From: Fimisoma avicola
GTDB taxonomy: Bacteria > Bacillota > Clostridia > Peptostreptococcales > Anaerovoracaceae
Length of the DNA stretch: 39,315 nucleotides
Direction: 5' to 3'
Assembly (NCBI GenBank): GCA_018714945.1
Contig: DVMO01000081.1
Location: 1-39,315 of the forward strand
Below are positions 1 to 7,099 of this stretch, piece after piece. Both the position numbers and the translations under genes were made by a program. The notes beneath the pieces are model-generated. The model ran no database searches and was not told where the DNA came from. It was given only the letters and a program-made list of their open reading frames with translations. Positions within the stretch are counted from its first letter, which is position 1; each line of letters opens with the position of its first letter.

Positions 1-176
1 GGTTCAGCAGTATATACAACACACCTTATGGACCAATGGGCATAGAAGTGCTCACCGATGATGTGAAAAACGAACTTGATCTTGAAGAAGGCCGAGGGAG
101 TGTGGCGGTACAGTATCAGGTGAGCCTTGAAGGTATCGCCGAAGGAAAAAACCGGATAACCATAGATATAATGTAA
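1..176 (+). CDS. DUF1934 (YwiB-like) protein, C-terminal part
   Basis: This is the 3' end of a gene that begins before the window; the reading frame is set by the TAA at 174-176. About 57 residues are visible. They contain a TPYGPMGIEV segment followed by alternating hydrophobic residues and an end in ITIDIM, a pattern that fits the C-terminal beta strands of the DUF1934/YwiB family of small calycin-like beta-barrel proteins of unknown function. It ends 15 bases before the DUF1846 gene, so the two are probably cotranscribed. The family assignment rests on a short segment. Confidence 0.6.
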   Translation, partial: FSSIYNTPYGPMGIEVLTDDVKNELDLEEGRGSVAVQYQVSLEGIAEGKNRITIDIM

Positions 177-191
177 CACAGGAGAGAAAAA

Positions 192-1706
192 ATGCAAAAA
201 ACAGGTTTTGATGCGGAAAAGTATATCGAAGAACAATCTAAATACATTTTGGAGAGGATCAACCACGGCGAAAGCGAAAGGCTTTATCTGGAGTTCGGCG
301 GAAAGCTGGTACACGATAAACATGCCATGCGCGTCCTTCCGGGCTTTGACGAAAACGCCAAGATCAAGCTCCTGGAAAGGATGAAAGATAAGGCAGAGAT
401 CATAATCTGCATATACTCCGGAGACATAATCAACAGCAAGACACGCCAGGATTTTGGCATTACATATGATCTGGAAGTACTCCGGCTTATTGATATTTTC
501 CGCAAACATGACCTGAAGATAAACAGCGTAGTCGTCACGCGCTACGAGGATGCCCCGGCTGTCAACAAGTTCATAAACAGGCTGGAAAAAAGGGATATAA
601 AGACCTACAAGCATTTTTACACAAAGGGTTATCCTACAGATGTTGAGACCATCGTCAGCGAGGAAGGTTACGGCGCCAACCAGTATATCGAGGTGACAAA
701 ACCTCTGGCTGTTGTGACCGGGCCGGGAGGCGGCAGCGGAAAACTTGCCACCTGCCTTTCCCAGCTCTATCATGAATATAAGCGGGGCAAAAAAGTGCGC
801 TATGCCAAGTTTGAGACTTTTCCCATATGGAACCTTCCCCTCAAGCATCCGGTCAATATCGCATACGAAGCGGCAACGGCCGACCTTAAAGATGTTAATA
901 TGATCGACTCATTCCATCTGGAAGCCTACGGACAGATGGCGGTCAACTACAACCGCGACCTTGAGGTTTTTCCGGTGGTAAAGCGGATAATCGAAAAGAT
1001 CACAGGGCAGGAAGCCGAATACAAGTCGCCGACAGATATGGGAGTAAACCGCGTCGGATTTTGCATTTCTGATGACGAAGTGGTAAAAGAAGCGGCCATT
1101 CAGGAGATAATCCGCCGGTTCATCATAGCCAAGTGCGATTATAAACGGGGCCGGATAACCGAGGACGCCCTGGAAAGGTCTGAACTTCTCATGAAAGAAG
1201 TGAACGCCAGGGAAGAGGATCGTCTTGTGGTAACTCCCGCCAGAGAATATGCAGAATATAAGCGCCGCTGTGACAAGAAATTTGTCAATGTGGTGGTCAT
1301 GGCCATAGAGATGCCCGACGGAACGATAGTTACCGGCAGGAGCAGCCGCCGTATGGTGGCCGCCGCCGCCGCGGTGCTCAACGCAGCCAAAAAGCTTGCC
1401 GGAATAGACGATGAGAAATATGTGATCGCTCCCAATGTTTTCAGGGATATACAGGATCTGAAAGAGAACATACTTCACCACGACAGAAAGAGCCTGAACC
1501 TGGAAGAGATCCTGACAGCATTATCAATTTCTGCAGAAACAAATCCATGTGCCCAGAAAGCGGCGCAGATGCTGGGAAGCCTGTCCGGCTGCAAGGCTCA
1601 CTGCACGGCAATCCTGAGCGAAAGAGATGAACAGACCTTGAGGAGCATGGGCATTGATGTGACATGCGACCCTGAATATGTTACAACGAACCTGTATTTT
1701 GCATGA
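192..1706 (+). CDS. DUF1846 domain-containing protein (UPF0371)
   Basis: A 504-residue protein that matches the DUF1846/UPF0371 family over its full length. Recognisable stretches include the N-terminal MQKTGFDAEKYIEEQSKYI, a mid-protein VVTGPGGGSGKLATCLSQLYHE loop that looks like a nucleotide- or phosphate-binding glycine-rich turn, and KFETFPIWNLPLKHPVN. Family members are about 500 residues, so it is complete. The biochemical role is not established; the glycine-rich loop suggests a nucleotide- or phosphate-containing ligand, which is inference. The start has an AGGAGAG ribosome site (181-187). The gene follows the DUF1934 gene closely and is closed by a strong hairpin terminator. Confidence 0.9.
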   Translation: MQKTGFDAEKYIEEQSKYILERINHGESERLYLEFGGKLVHDKHAMRVLPGFDENAKIKLLERMKDKAEIIICIYSGDIINSKTRQDFGITYDLEVLRLIDIFRKHDLKINSVVVTRYEDAPAVNKFINRLEKRDIKTYKHFYTKGYPTDVETIVSEEGYGANQYIEVTKPLAVVTGPGGGSGKLATCLSQLYHEYKRGKKVRYAKFETFPIWNLPLKHPVNIAYEAATADLKDVNMIDSFHLEAYGQMAVNYNRDLEVFPVVKRIIEKITGQEAEYKSPTDMGVNRVGFCISDDEVVKEAAIQEIIRRFIIAKCDYKRGRITEDALERSELLMKEVNAREEDRLVVTPAREYAEYKRRCDKKFVNVVVMAIEMPDGTIVTGRSSRRMVAAAAAVLNAAKKLAGIDDEKYVIAPNVFRDIQDLKENILHHDRKSLNLEEILTALSISAETNPCAQKAAQMLGSLSGCKAHCTAILSERDEQTLRSMGIDVTCDPEYVTTNLYFA

Positions 1707-1756
1707 TAAATCTGCAGGCGAGGCCGGATGCCGCCGGCAGACAGACGGGCTGGCCG

Positions 1757-1806
1757 ATCGCAAAAAATCCCGCTTTTTACCTTGTTCAAGGCAAAAGGCG
1801 GGATTT
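1757..1806. terminator. Bidirectional intrinsic terminator
   Basis: A long hairpin with outer arms AAAAATCCCGC and GCGGGATTTTT and an inner extension CTTTT/AAAAG. It has A-runs on the left and T-runs on the right, so it can stop transcription of the DUF1846 gene on the plus strand and of the XRE gene arriving on the minus strand. Confidence 0.85.
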
Positions 1807-1823
1807 TTTCTGTAGTTCCGGCC

Positions 1824-2252
1824 TTATGTATTGGATCTGCCGCTGAAGCGTTCCGAATATCTTTCAGCAAAGGCTTTTTTGTTAGAGTTTATCAGCCTGT
1901 CCCACTCTGTCAGCCATGCAGCACGCTCGATCAGCATGCCCTTGGCAAAAGCGGAGAGGGTCCTGTAGCTGGAAATCAATTCTGCCAGTTCATCTTCATA
2001 TAAGTCGCTCTTTTCCAGAAGGCTGAGAAAAACATATCTGTCCGTTTCAAACAGTGTGTCCATGTGTATGCCAAACCGGGTGGCGATGTTAAACAGCACT
2101 TCTGCATCCGGCACTCTTTTCCCCAGTTCGTAATTTACATAGGATGATCTGGTTATACCGATCAGCCTGGCCATTTCTGACTGATTCATACATCTGCTTG
2201 TCCTGAGAGTCCTGAGGTTTCTCGCGATATGCTCCTGGGTCTCCAACTTCAT
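1824..2252 (-). CDS. XRE-family helix-turn-helix regulator
   Basis: A 142-residue protein with an N-terminal HTH_3/XRE domain (about residues 8-65). The motif runs MNQSEMARLIGITRSSYVNYELGKRVPDAEVL, with the typical Q-x3-A...S-x2-Y-x2-E pattern. The C-terminal 75 residues are acidic and helical (SLLEKSDLYEDELAELISSYRTL) and resemble no enzyme I know; they could be a dimerisation or sensor part. An AGAGAGGTG ribosome site lies upstream of the ATG. It is transcribed divergently from another XRE gene, and the shared region holds palindromes. Targets are unknown; local autoregulation is inferred. Confidence 0.85.
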   Translation of the reverse strand: MKLETQEHIARNLRTLRTSRCMNQSEMARLIGITRSSYVNYELGKRVPDAEVLFNIATRFGIHMDTLFETDRYVFLSLLEKSDLYEDELAELISSYRTLSAFAKGMLIERAAWLTEWDRLINSNKKAFAERYSERFSGRSNT

Positions 2253-2279
2253 CTTGTATTAGTTCACCTCTCTTTTAGT

Positions 2280-2290
2280 GTTGCTTCAAA
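2280..2290. promoter_or_regulatory. Second copy of GTTGCTTCAA core
   Basis: GTTGCTTCAAA here repeats the centre of the large palindrome at 2405-2435 (GTTGCTTCAAC). It sits about 30 bases upstream of the minus-strand XRE start. A shared core near each divergent gene suggests one regulator acting on both. Confidence 0.4.
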
Positions 2291-2404
2291 ATACCCTTTT
2301 GGCAAACCCCATTTATAAATATGTGCAAAAATACCGGTAAAAAGTTGCAAAAATCATAAAAAAAATGAAAAAAACACGCATATTTGCCTTTTAGACATGG
2401 AAAA

Positions 2405-2435
2405 TAAACTAAAGGTTGCTTCAACTATTAGTTTA
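2405..2435. promoter_or_regulatory. 31-bp hyphenated palindrome, putative operator
   Basis: TAAACTAA (2405-2412) and TTAGTTTA (2428-2435) are perfect inverted arms. Inside them GTTG (2415-2418) and CAAC (2422-2425) flank CTT at the dyad centre. A second overlapping palindrome, TTAGA-TGG-TCTAA, lies at 2433-2445. The right arm overlaps the candidate -35 of the plus-strand XRE gene, as expected for a repressor site. Confidence 0.55.
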
Positions 2436-2460
2436 GATGGTCTAATTTTAAGAATATAAA
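2432..2460 (+). promoter_or_regulatory. Candidate sigma-A promoter of the 2497 XRE gene
   Basis: TTTAGA (2432-2437), a 17-base spacer and TATAAA (2455-2460). The -35 is a moderate match and is embedded in palindromic sequence; the -10 is 37 bases upstream of the start codon. Confidence 0.5.
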
Positions 2461-2496
2461 GCATGGGTGATAAATAACGCCCAGAGGAGGTAAAAA

Positions 2497-2877
2497 ATGC
2501 AAAAGAACATCGACACAAGAGAATTTAGAGCGCTGGATCAAAAGGAAATGGGCAAGAGAGTCCGCAGCAGGAGAGAGTCCCTGGGGCTCAGCCGTGAAAA
2601 GCTGTCAGAATATCTGGATGTTTCGCCGCAATTTATTGCCGACATAGAATATGGCAACAAAGGCATCTCTATCAAGAGATTCTATCTGTTATGCCAGGTT
2701 CTTGATGTGACAGCCGATTATCTGCTTGCCGGAAATGTTTATTCCAATGAGACGGATCGTGAGTCAATGTTAGTGTGCGAAGAGATAATGACGCTCTTGC
2801 AGCGCTGTGACACGAAGCAGCTAAAGGGAATACGCGAGATTGCAGAAATTTACGCTGACGGTGTAAGGATGAAATAA
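2497..2877 (+). CDS. XRE-family helix-turn-helix regulator
   Basis: A 126-residue protein. The HTH domain spans about residues 17-75 (GKRVRSRRESLGLSREKLSEYLDVSPQFIADIEYGNKGISIKRF), followed by the LLCQVLDVTADYLLAG segment typical of SinR/Xre-like regulators. The last 45 residues (EIMTLLQRCDTKQLKGIREIAEIYADG) resemble the short dimerising helices of small clostridial XRE proteins. A near-perfect GAGGAGGT ribosome site precedes the ATG. It is monocistronic, with a hairpin terminator directly after it. It and the divergent XRE gene may regulate each other. Confidence 0.87.
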   Translation: MQKNIDTREFRALDQKEMGKRVRSRRESLGLSREKLSEYLDVSPQFIADIEYGNKGISIKRFYLLCQVLDVTADYLLAGNVYSNETDRESMLVCEEIMTLLQRCDTKQLKGIREIAEIYADGVRMK

Positions 2878-2897
2878 AAAAGTTTTATACGATAACT

Positions 2898-2925
2898 AAC
2901 GGCGTGGTTCCTACGCCGTTTTTTT
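2898..2925 (+). terminator. Intrinsic terminator
   Basis: AACGGCGT and ACGCCGTT form the stem around a GGTTCCT loop, followed by a run of seven T. It closes the XRE gene and separates it from the sigma-factor operon. Confidence 0.85.
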
Positions 2926-3007
2926 CGTGCAGTGATCCTGAAAATTATTAAAAAATAGCAGCAGCTTTTTTGCAAAATATTTTACAGGAAAGGAGAAGTA
3001 GAGTAAA

Positions 3008-3550
3008 ATGATAGAAGATAAAACAAAACATTCAGAAAAAGAGATTTTTATTTTGAGTTACTATGAGGATGTAAAGCATTATCTGTACATGTTCGGCCTT
3101 GGCGACAGGTTGGAAGATGCGGTGCAGGATACATTTGTAGAGGCCCTTGCAAACATACAGAACATAAGATACGAAGAAAAGACAAAGCACTGGCTCATCA
3201 AGATAGCCAAATATGTGGGGCTGAAATATCTCAGGCAGGAGAAAAATGCGGCCGTGAGCTGGTACGATATGGAAGAATACTTAAAGGAAGCCGACAAAAG
3301 CGGCGAACCGGTTTCGGAATCGCAGCTTGACGATCTCATTGAGAAACTGGACAGGCAGAAGCTGTACGAATATATCGGCAGACTCAAGGAAAAAGAGCGG
3401 AAAGTCATAGTGCTGTATTATACCTACGGCTACAGATTAAAGGAAATCGCCGTGATGATAAGAGAATCGGAGACCAACACAAAAAGCCTTTCCCGCAGAG
3501 CTAAACAGAAGCTAAAGGCGATGATAGAAGAAGGAGGTTTGGACAGATGA
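3008..3550 (+). CDS. ECF-type RNA polymerase sigma factor
   Basis: A 180-residue sigma-70 family protein with the two-domain ECF layout. Region 2 covers about residues 15-80 (YYEDVKHYLYMFGLGDRLEDAVQDTFVEAL...HWLIKIAKYVGLKYLR). Region 4 covers about 130-175 (LKEKERKVIVLYYTYGYRLKEIAVMIRESETNTKSLSRRAKQKLK) and includes the DNA-recognition helix. Ribosome site AGGAAAGGAG. The stop overlaps the next start by four bases (ATGA), so it is translationally coupled to a one-pass membrane protein, the usual sigma/anti-sigma arrangement. The stimulus and regulon cannot be read from sequence. A link to the secreted protein at 4268 is possible, but that gene has a sigma-A-like promoter. Confidence 0.9.
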   Translation: MIEDKTKHSEKEIFILSYYEDVKHYLYMFGLGDRLEDAVQDTFVEALANIQNIRYEEKTKHWLIKIAKYVGLKYLRQEKNAAVSWYDMEEYLKEADKSGEPVSESQLDDLIEKLDRQKLYEYIGRLKEKERKVIVLYYTYGYRLKEIAVMIRESETNTKSLSRRAKQKLKAMIEEGGLDR

Positions 3551-4251
3551 GCAAAAGGAAAGAGGAAAAAAGGGAACAGGAATATTACAGAAAAAAGATA
3601 GGTGAAAAACTTGAAGAAGCATATCTGTCCATTCCGATGGGGGAGCCGCCTTCGGAGGAGACGATCAAAAAGTGGATACAGATCGCTGACCAGAAAAGAG
3701 CCAAAAGGCTTAAACGCAAAAGGATCCTCCTCAGTTCAGCAGCCGCCGTCGTCCTTTGCGTAGGCGTCTGCGCCACCTGTATCTTACATACGCCTGAAGC
3801 AGTTGCCGGAAACAGCGGTGAGGTGAAGATAGAGGAAGGCATGGATAGTAAAGAACAGTACAATTCAGAGAATAGTGTACCGGAAGAAATAAAAAAGGAG
3901 TTTTTATGGTTTGACTATATACCGAATGATTTCAATTTCTCGAAAGCAATAGTAGAGCGAGTAGAAAATTTAAATACTTTATATGTTTTTTACGAAAACC
4001 ATAATGAAAATCTTATAGAGATTAAAGAGTTAAAAAGTGTTAAGGAAACATATACATCAAACAAGATAAGTTCAGGAACAGAAAGAGAAACCTGGAATGG
4101 AATTGAAGTGTATGTCAAATCATATTATACAGGAGAAAAGGCAACGATTTATACCTGCATATATGAAGATATATCGATAGAAGTGACTGTTCCGGAGGAT
4201 TTTGAAAAAGCAGAAGTGCAGAAGATGTTAGAAGAGGCTGTCCGGGATTGA
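3547..4251 (+). CDS. Putative membrane-anchored anti-sigma factor
   Basis: A 234-residue protein with a charged cytoplasmic N-terminus (residues 1-58, rich in K and E), one transmembrane helix (about 60-80, ILLSSAAAVVLCVGVCATCIL) and an extracytoplasmic domain of about 150 residues. The outer domain (WFDYIPNDFNFSKAIVERVENLNTLYVFYENHNEN) resembles the DUF4367-type domains carried by clostridial ECF partners. The start lies in the ATGA overlap with the sigma gene. No zinc-binding HxxxCxxC anti-sigma motif is present, so the sigma-binding mode is unclear. The 3' half is clearly more AT-rich than the 5' half, which may reflect recombination or relaxed selection on the outer domain. Confidence 0.7.
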   Translation: MSKRKEEKREQEYYRKKIGEKLEEAYLSIPMGEPPSEETIKKWIQIADQKRAKRLKRKRILLSSAAAVVLCVGVCATCILHTPEAVAGNSGEVKIEEGMDSKEQYNSENSVPEEIKKEFLWFDYIPNDFNFSKAIVERVENLNTLYVFYENHNENLIEIKELKSVKETYTSNKISSGTERETWNGIEVYVKSYYTGEKATIYTCIYEDISIEVTVPEDFEKAEVQKMLEEAVRD

Positions 4252-4261
4252 CCGGGCAGCC
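4236..4261. terminator. Hairpin between convergent genes
   Basis: GGCTGTCCGG and CCGGGCAGCC pair around a GATTGA loop with one wobble. It overlaps the anti-sigma stop codon and lies just beyond the end of the opposing gene. There is no good T-run on either side, so terminator function is uncertain. Confidence 0.45.
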
Positions 4262-4267
4262 AGATAA

Positions 4268-4696
4268 TTAAAACGGATCGGAATATGTCGTTCGGGTGTA
4301 TACGCCATCTCCTATATAATCTTTGCTTATGCACTTTAAGCGATAAGTTGTACCACGGGATAGACCGGTGTAAGTTTTGTCATAAAGGAAATAACTTTTA
4401 TTCCAACCATTGTTAAAAGTCACATAGTTATCATTACTGATATCTGTGACCCATTCGCCGTTGGAATATTTCTGCAAATAAAAAACAACACTGTAGCGGT
4501 CTACTACCTGACTGAAGCTCACATAAACGGATGCAGTTGCTTTAGTTGCACTTGTTCTATTAATAGCAAATGTTACTGAATGTGTCTCATACGGCACTAT
4601 CCCGGCATTGCCGTCATCTGTTGACGCAAAGCTGACAGAACAAAAAGAGAACAGCAATACGATAACTATAAATGTGGAAAGAAGTCTTTTTTTCAT
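4268..4696 (-). CDS. Small secreted protein of unknown function
   Basis: A 142-residue protein with a clear signal peptide: MKKR, a hydrophobic core (LLSTFIVIVLLFSFCSVSF) and a likely cleavage site at ASA-like residues near 24-26. The mature part is rich in Tyr, Thr, Ser and Asn and appears all-beta (ASVYVSFSQVVDRYSVVFYLQKYSNGEWVTDISNDN, then YTGLSRGTTYRLKC). It looks like a single Ig/fibronectin-III-like strand sandwich, and I recognise no named family with confidence. Ribosome site AAGGAGG; a good sigma-A-type promoter lies upstream. Base composition is AT-rich compared with the flanks. It converges on the ECF operon with a 16-base gap. Confidence 0.75.
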   Translation of the reverse strand: MKKRLLSTFIVIVLLFSFCSVSFASTDDGNAGIVPYETHSVTFAINRTSATKATASVYVSFSQVVDRYSVVFYLQKYSNGEWVTDISNDNYVTFNNGWNKSYFLYDKTYTGLSRGTTYRLKCISKDYIGDGVYTRTTYSDPF

Positions 4697-4739
4697 GGTT
4701 GGTCCTCCTTATCAAAAAATAAAAATAAAAATCAAGAGT

Positions 4740-4768
4740 ATCATAAATGAGGACCAAAAGCGGGTCAA
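4740..4768 (-). promoter_or_regulatory. Sigma-A-type promoter of the secreted-protein gene
   Basis: Read on the minus strand: TTGACC (4768-4763), a 17-base spacer, and TATGAT (4745-4740). Five of six matches in each hexamer, about 43 bases upstream of the start codon. Confidence 0.65.
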
Positions 4769-4845
4769 TCCGGAAAAAAAGATGCTTAATTGCCCCGGCC
4801 CTATGGCTGCATACAATAAAAAACAAAATTTGTTATATAAAGGGG

Positions 4846-4873
4846 TTCCATTTTTGTTTTTTTATGATATAAT
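4846..4873 (+). promoter_or_regulatory. Candidate promoter of hbd
   Basis: A perfect TATAAT at 4868-4873 with a poor -35 (TTCCAT at 4846-4851, 16-base spacer), in an AT-rich stretch 75 bases upstream of the hbd start codon. Confidence 0.5.
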
Positions 4874-4947
4874 AAAACCACAATAGGGTTAATTTTTTCA
4901 CAAGAAAAATAATTAACTAACGATGAAATCCAAGGAGGCATATTTAG

Positions 4948-5796
4948 ATGAAAAAAATAGGTGTATTAGGTACCGGAACAATGGGAGCCGGAATCATCCA
5001 GGTACTTGCGCTTAACGGTTATGAAGTGCTCATGAGAGCAAGGAGAGACACTTCTATCGAAAAAGGTCTGGCAACCGTTAAGAAGAATCTGGACAAAATG
5101 GTTGCAAAAGAAAAGATAACCGCCGAAAAGGCAGAGGAAGCTTTCGGCCGGATCAAAGGATCTACCGACATCAACATCATAGCCGATGCTGATCTGGTTA
5201 TCGAAGCTGCCACAGAGGATATGGATGCCAAAAAAGCACTGTTCGCAGAACTGGATAAGCTTTGCAAACCTGATACTATAATCGCTACCAACACATCATC
5301 ATTGTCCATAACCGAAATCGCATCAGCTACAGGCAGACCTGACAAGGTTATCGGAATGCACTTCTTCAACCCTGTGCCTGCAATGAAGCTGGTTGAGATA
5401 ATAAAAGGCCTGACAACTTCTGACGAGACAAAGGCAACGATCGTAGCCCTTACCGAAGCTCTTGGCAAGACTCCTGTAGAAGTTGCAGAAGCTCCTGGAT
5501 TCGTTGTAAACAGGATCCTGATCCCAATGATAAACGAAGGTATCGGAATCCTTGCAGACGGTGTTGCTGATGTGAAGGGTATTGATACAGCCATGAAACT
5601 GGGCGCAAATCACCCGATGGGACCTCTTGAACTGGGCGACCTTATCGGACTTGATGTTGTCCTTGCCATCATGGAGACACTTTACAGAGAATACGGAGAT
5701 CCAAAATACAGACCTCATGTTCTTCTGAGAAAAATGGTAAGAGCCGGCAAGCTTGGCCGCAAGACCGGAGTAGGTTTCTACGATTACAAGAAATAA
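4948..5796 (+). CDS. hbd: 3-hydroxybutyryl-CoA dehydrogenase
   Basis: Interconverts acetoacetyl-CoA and 3-hydroxybutyryl-CoA in the cytoplasmic crotonyl-CoA/butyrate pathway. The 282 residues match the usual length. The Rossmann motif GVLGTGTMGAG is at residues 5-15. The catalytic set is in place: Ser117 in NTSSLS, His138 and Asn141 in MHFFNPVP, and Asn188 in PGFVVNRI. The C-terminal domain begins near 185 and ends in GVGFYDYKK. Ribosome site AAGGAGG. It stands alone between its own promoter and terminator, whereas in many clostridia hbd sits with crt, bcd, etfAB and thl. Those genes must lie elsewhere or are absent. Confidence 0.96.
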   Translation: MKKIGVLGTGTMGAGIIQVLALNGYEVLMRARRDTSIEKGLATVKKNLDKMVAKEKITAEKAEEAFGRIKGSTDINIIADADLVIEAATEDMDAKKALFAELDKLCKPDTIIATNTSSLSITEIASATGRPDKVIGMHFFNPVPAMKLVEIIKGLTTSDETKATIVALTEALGKTPVEVAEAPGFVVNRILIPMINEGIGILADGVADVKGIDTAMKLGANHPMGPLELGDLIGLDVVLAIMETLYREYGDPKYRPHVLLRKMVRAGKLGRKTGVGFYDYKK

Positions 5797-5831
5797 GCTG
5801 AAATTTCCAGCTTACATAATAAAAAGAGATC

Positions 5832-5873
5832 GCTCACCCTTCCTGCGTAAGATCAGAAAGGGTGAGCTTTTTT
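5832..5873 (+). terminator. Intrinsic terminator of hbd
   Basis: GCTCACCCTT (5832-5841) pairs perfectly with AAGGGTGAGC (5858-5867), followed by TTTTTT. Confidence 0.85.
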
Positions 5874-5961
5874 GCGTGGTCATTTGAAACGGCATGACAC
5901 GGGAGAAATCTTTGATGCCTTGCTGACCTATGTAAAATCAACAGGATGTCAAACAGGCTAT

Positions 5962-6014
5962 GCATAAAAAACGCATAAATATCAAAAAATATTCAAAAAA
6001 ATTCATTTTTATGC
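5962..6014. repeat. Inverted GCATAAA repeats upstream of the ureohydrolase promoter
   Basis: GCATAAAA at 5962-5969 and GCATAAA at 5973-5979 are direct copies; TTTTATGC at 6007-6014 is their inverse and abuts the -35 box. The sequence between them is almost pure A/T. The stretch 5874-6101 holds no gene, only these repeats, a promoter and a TGAAT/ATTCA palindrome. Confidence 0.5.
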
Positions 6015-6043
6015 TTGACATGGGTCGCTGAAGGGTGTAATAT
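6015..6043 (+). promoter_or_regulatory. Sigma-A promoter of the ureohydrolase operon
   Basis: Consensus TTGACA at 6015-6020, an exact 17-base spacer, and TAATAT at 6038-6043. It lies 58 bases upstream of the start codon. Confidence 0.75.
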
Positions 6044-6064
6044 GTGTATATTGAAACGAAATTA

Positions 6065-6077
6065 TGAATAAAATTCA
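6065..6077. promoter_or_regulatory. ARG-box-like palindrome
   Basis: TGAAT-AAA-ATTCA is a perfect palindrome just downstream of the predicted transcription start. ArgR/AhrC boxes have TGAAT and ATTCA arms with four A/T between them; this site has three, so the match is close but not exact. Arginine-dependent control would suit the gene that follows, but this is inference. Confidence 0.35.
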
Positions 6078-6101
6078 CACAAACCGGGAGAACAAAACCC
6101 A

Positions 6102-7076
6102 ATGATGAATAATTATCCTTTCACAACTGAAAAGGAATCCATGAGGAACCCCTTCGTCGGAATACCGTCTTTCCTGATGGCGCCCATGTGCTTCGACCTG
6201 GATGAGCTGGATGCAGACATCGCCGTCATAGGAATGCCGTACGACATGGGGACTTCCGTCAAGACCGGCGCCAGATTCGGGCCACGGGGAGTAAGGGAAG
6301 CTTCCACATACAACTGCTACGCCCACGAGGGCTGGTACGACCCCATAAGGGATCAGCATTTTCTTGGCCAGCCGTGGAAGATCGCAGACTGCGGTAACAT
6401 AGATGTGCTGCACACAGTTTACGAGCGGAGCTTTGCCAACTGCGAAGGGGCGATCCGAAAGATACTGTCAAAGGGCGCGATTCCCTTCACCATCGGAGGA
6501 GACCACGCCATAACGACGCCGATCTTGAGAGCTTTTGACTGTTACGAGGATGTCTGCCTCATACAGTTCGACGCTCACCTGGATTTTACATATAAGCCAT
6601 ACGGCATAGCCGAGGGGCCGGGGAGCCCGATCAGGCGAGCTTCGGAAATGCCTCATATCGGAAAGATCATGCAGATAGGCATGAGAGGCATAGGAAGTTC
6701 ACAGTATTCGGATTTTCAGGACGCCAAGGCCAACGGAAATATCATAATGACTTCGAGAGAAGTCAGACAGATGGGTGTGGCTTATGTATCAGGCAAGATC
6801 CCGGAGGCGGAAAAATACTACATTACCTTCGACATCGACTGCCTGGACCCTTCCATCGCCATAGGAACTGGCTCGCCGGTGCCTTTCGGCCTGTACTACG
6901 AAGAAGCGAGCGCCATAATCGAGGCCATCGCAAAGAAGGGAGACATCGTAGGGTTTGATGTCACAGAGGTCTCACCCCCAAACGACAACAACGATATAAC
7001 GAGCATGTATGCGGCTCAGCTAATGCTGGACGCCATGTCATTTCTCACAAAAGCAAAAGAAAACAAACATAAATAA
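6102..7076 (+). CDS. speB: Agmatinase-family ureohydrolase
   Basis: A manganese-dependent ureohydrolase of the arginase/agmatinase family, which hydrolyses a guanidino compound to urea and an amine. Length 324. All six metal ligands are visible: His135 in GGDHA; Asp157, His159 and Asp161 in FDAHLDF; Asp244 and Asp246 in FDIDCLDP. The late GFDVTEVSPPND block carries Glu289. The overall pattern is closer to agmatinases than to arginases, but DAHLDF replaces the common DAHTD, so guanidinobutyrate or another guanidino substrate is possible. It has its own consensus promoter and is followed after 23 bases by an amino-acid-binding lipoprotein. Start at 6102 or 6105. Confidence 0.85.
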   Translation: MMNNYPFTTEKESMRNPFVGIPSFLMAPMCFDLDELDADIAVIGMPYDMGTSVKTGARFGPRGVREASTYNCYAHEGWYDPIRDQHFLGQPWKIADCGNIDVLHTVYERSFANCEGAIRKILSKGAIPFTIGGDHAITTPILRAFDCYEDVCLIQFDAHLDFTYKPYGIAEGPGSPIRRASEMPHIGKIMQIGMRGIGSSQYSDFQDAKANGNIIMTSREVRQMGVAYVSGKIPEAEKYYITFDIDCLDPSIAIGTGSPVPFGLYYEEASAIIEAIAKKGDIVGFDVTEVSPPNDNNDITSMYAAQLMLDAMSFLTKAKENKHK

Positions 7077-7099
7077 AAATTTCAGGAGGACATATAAAA

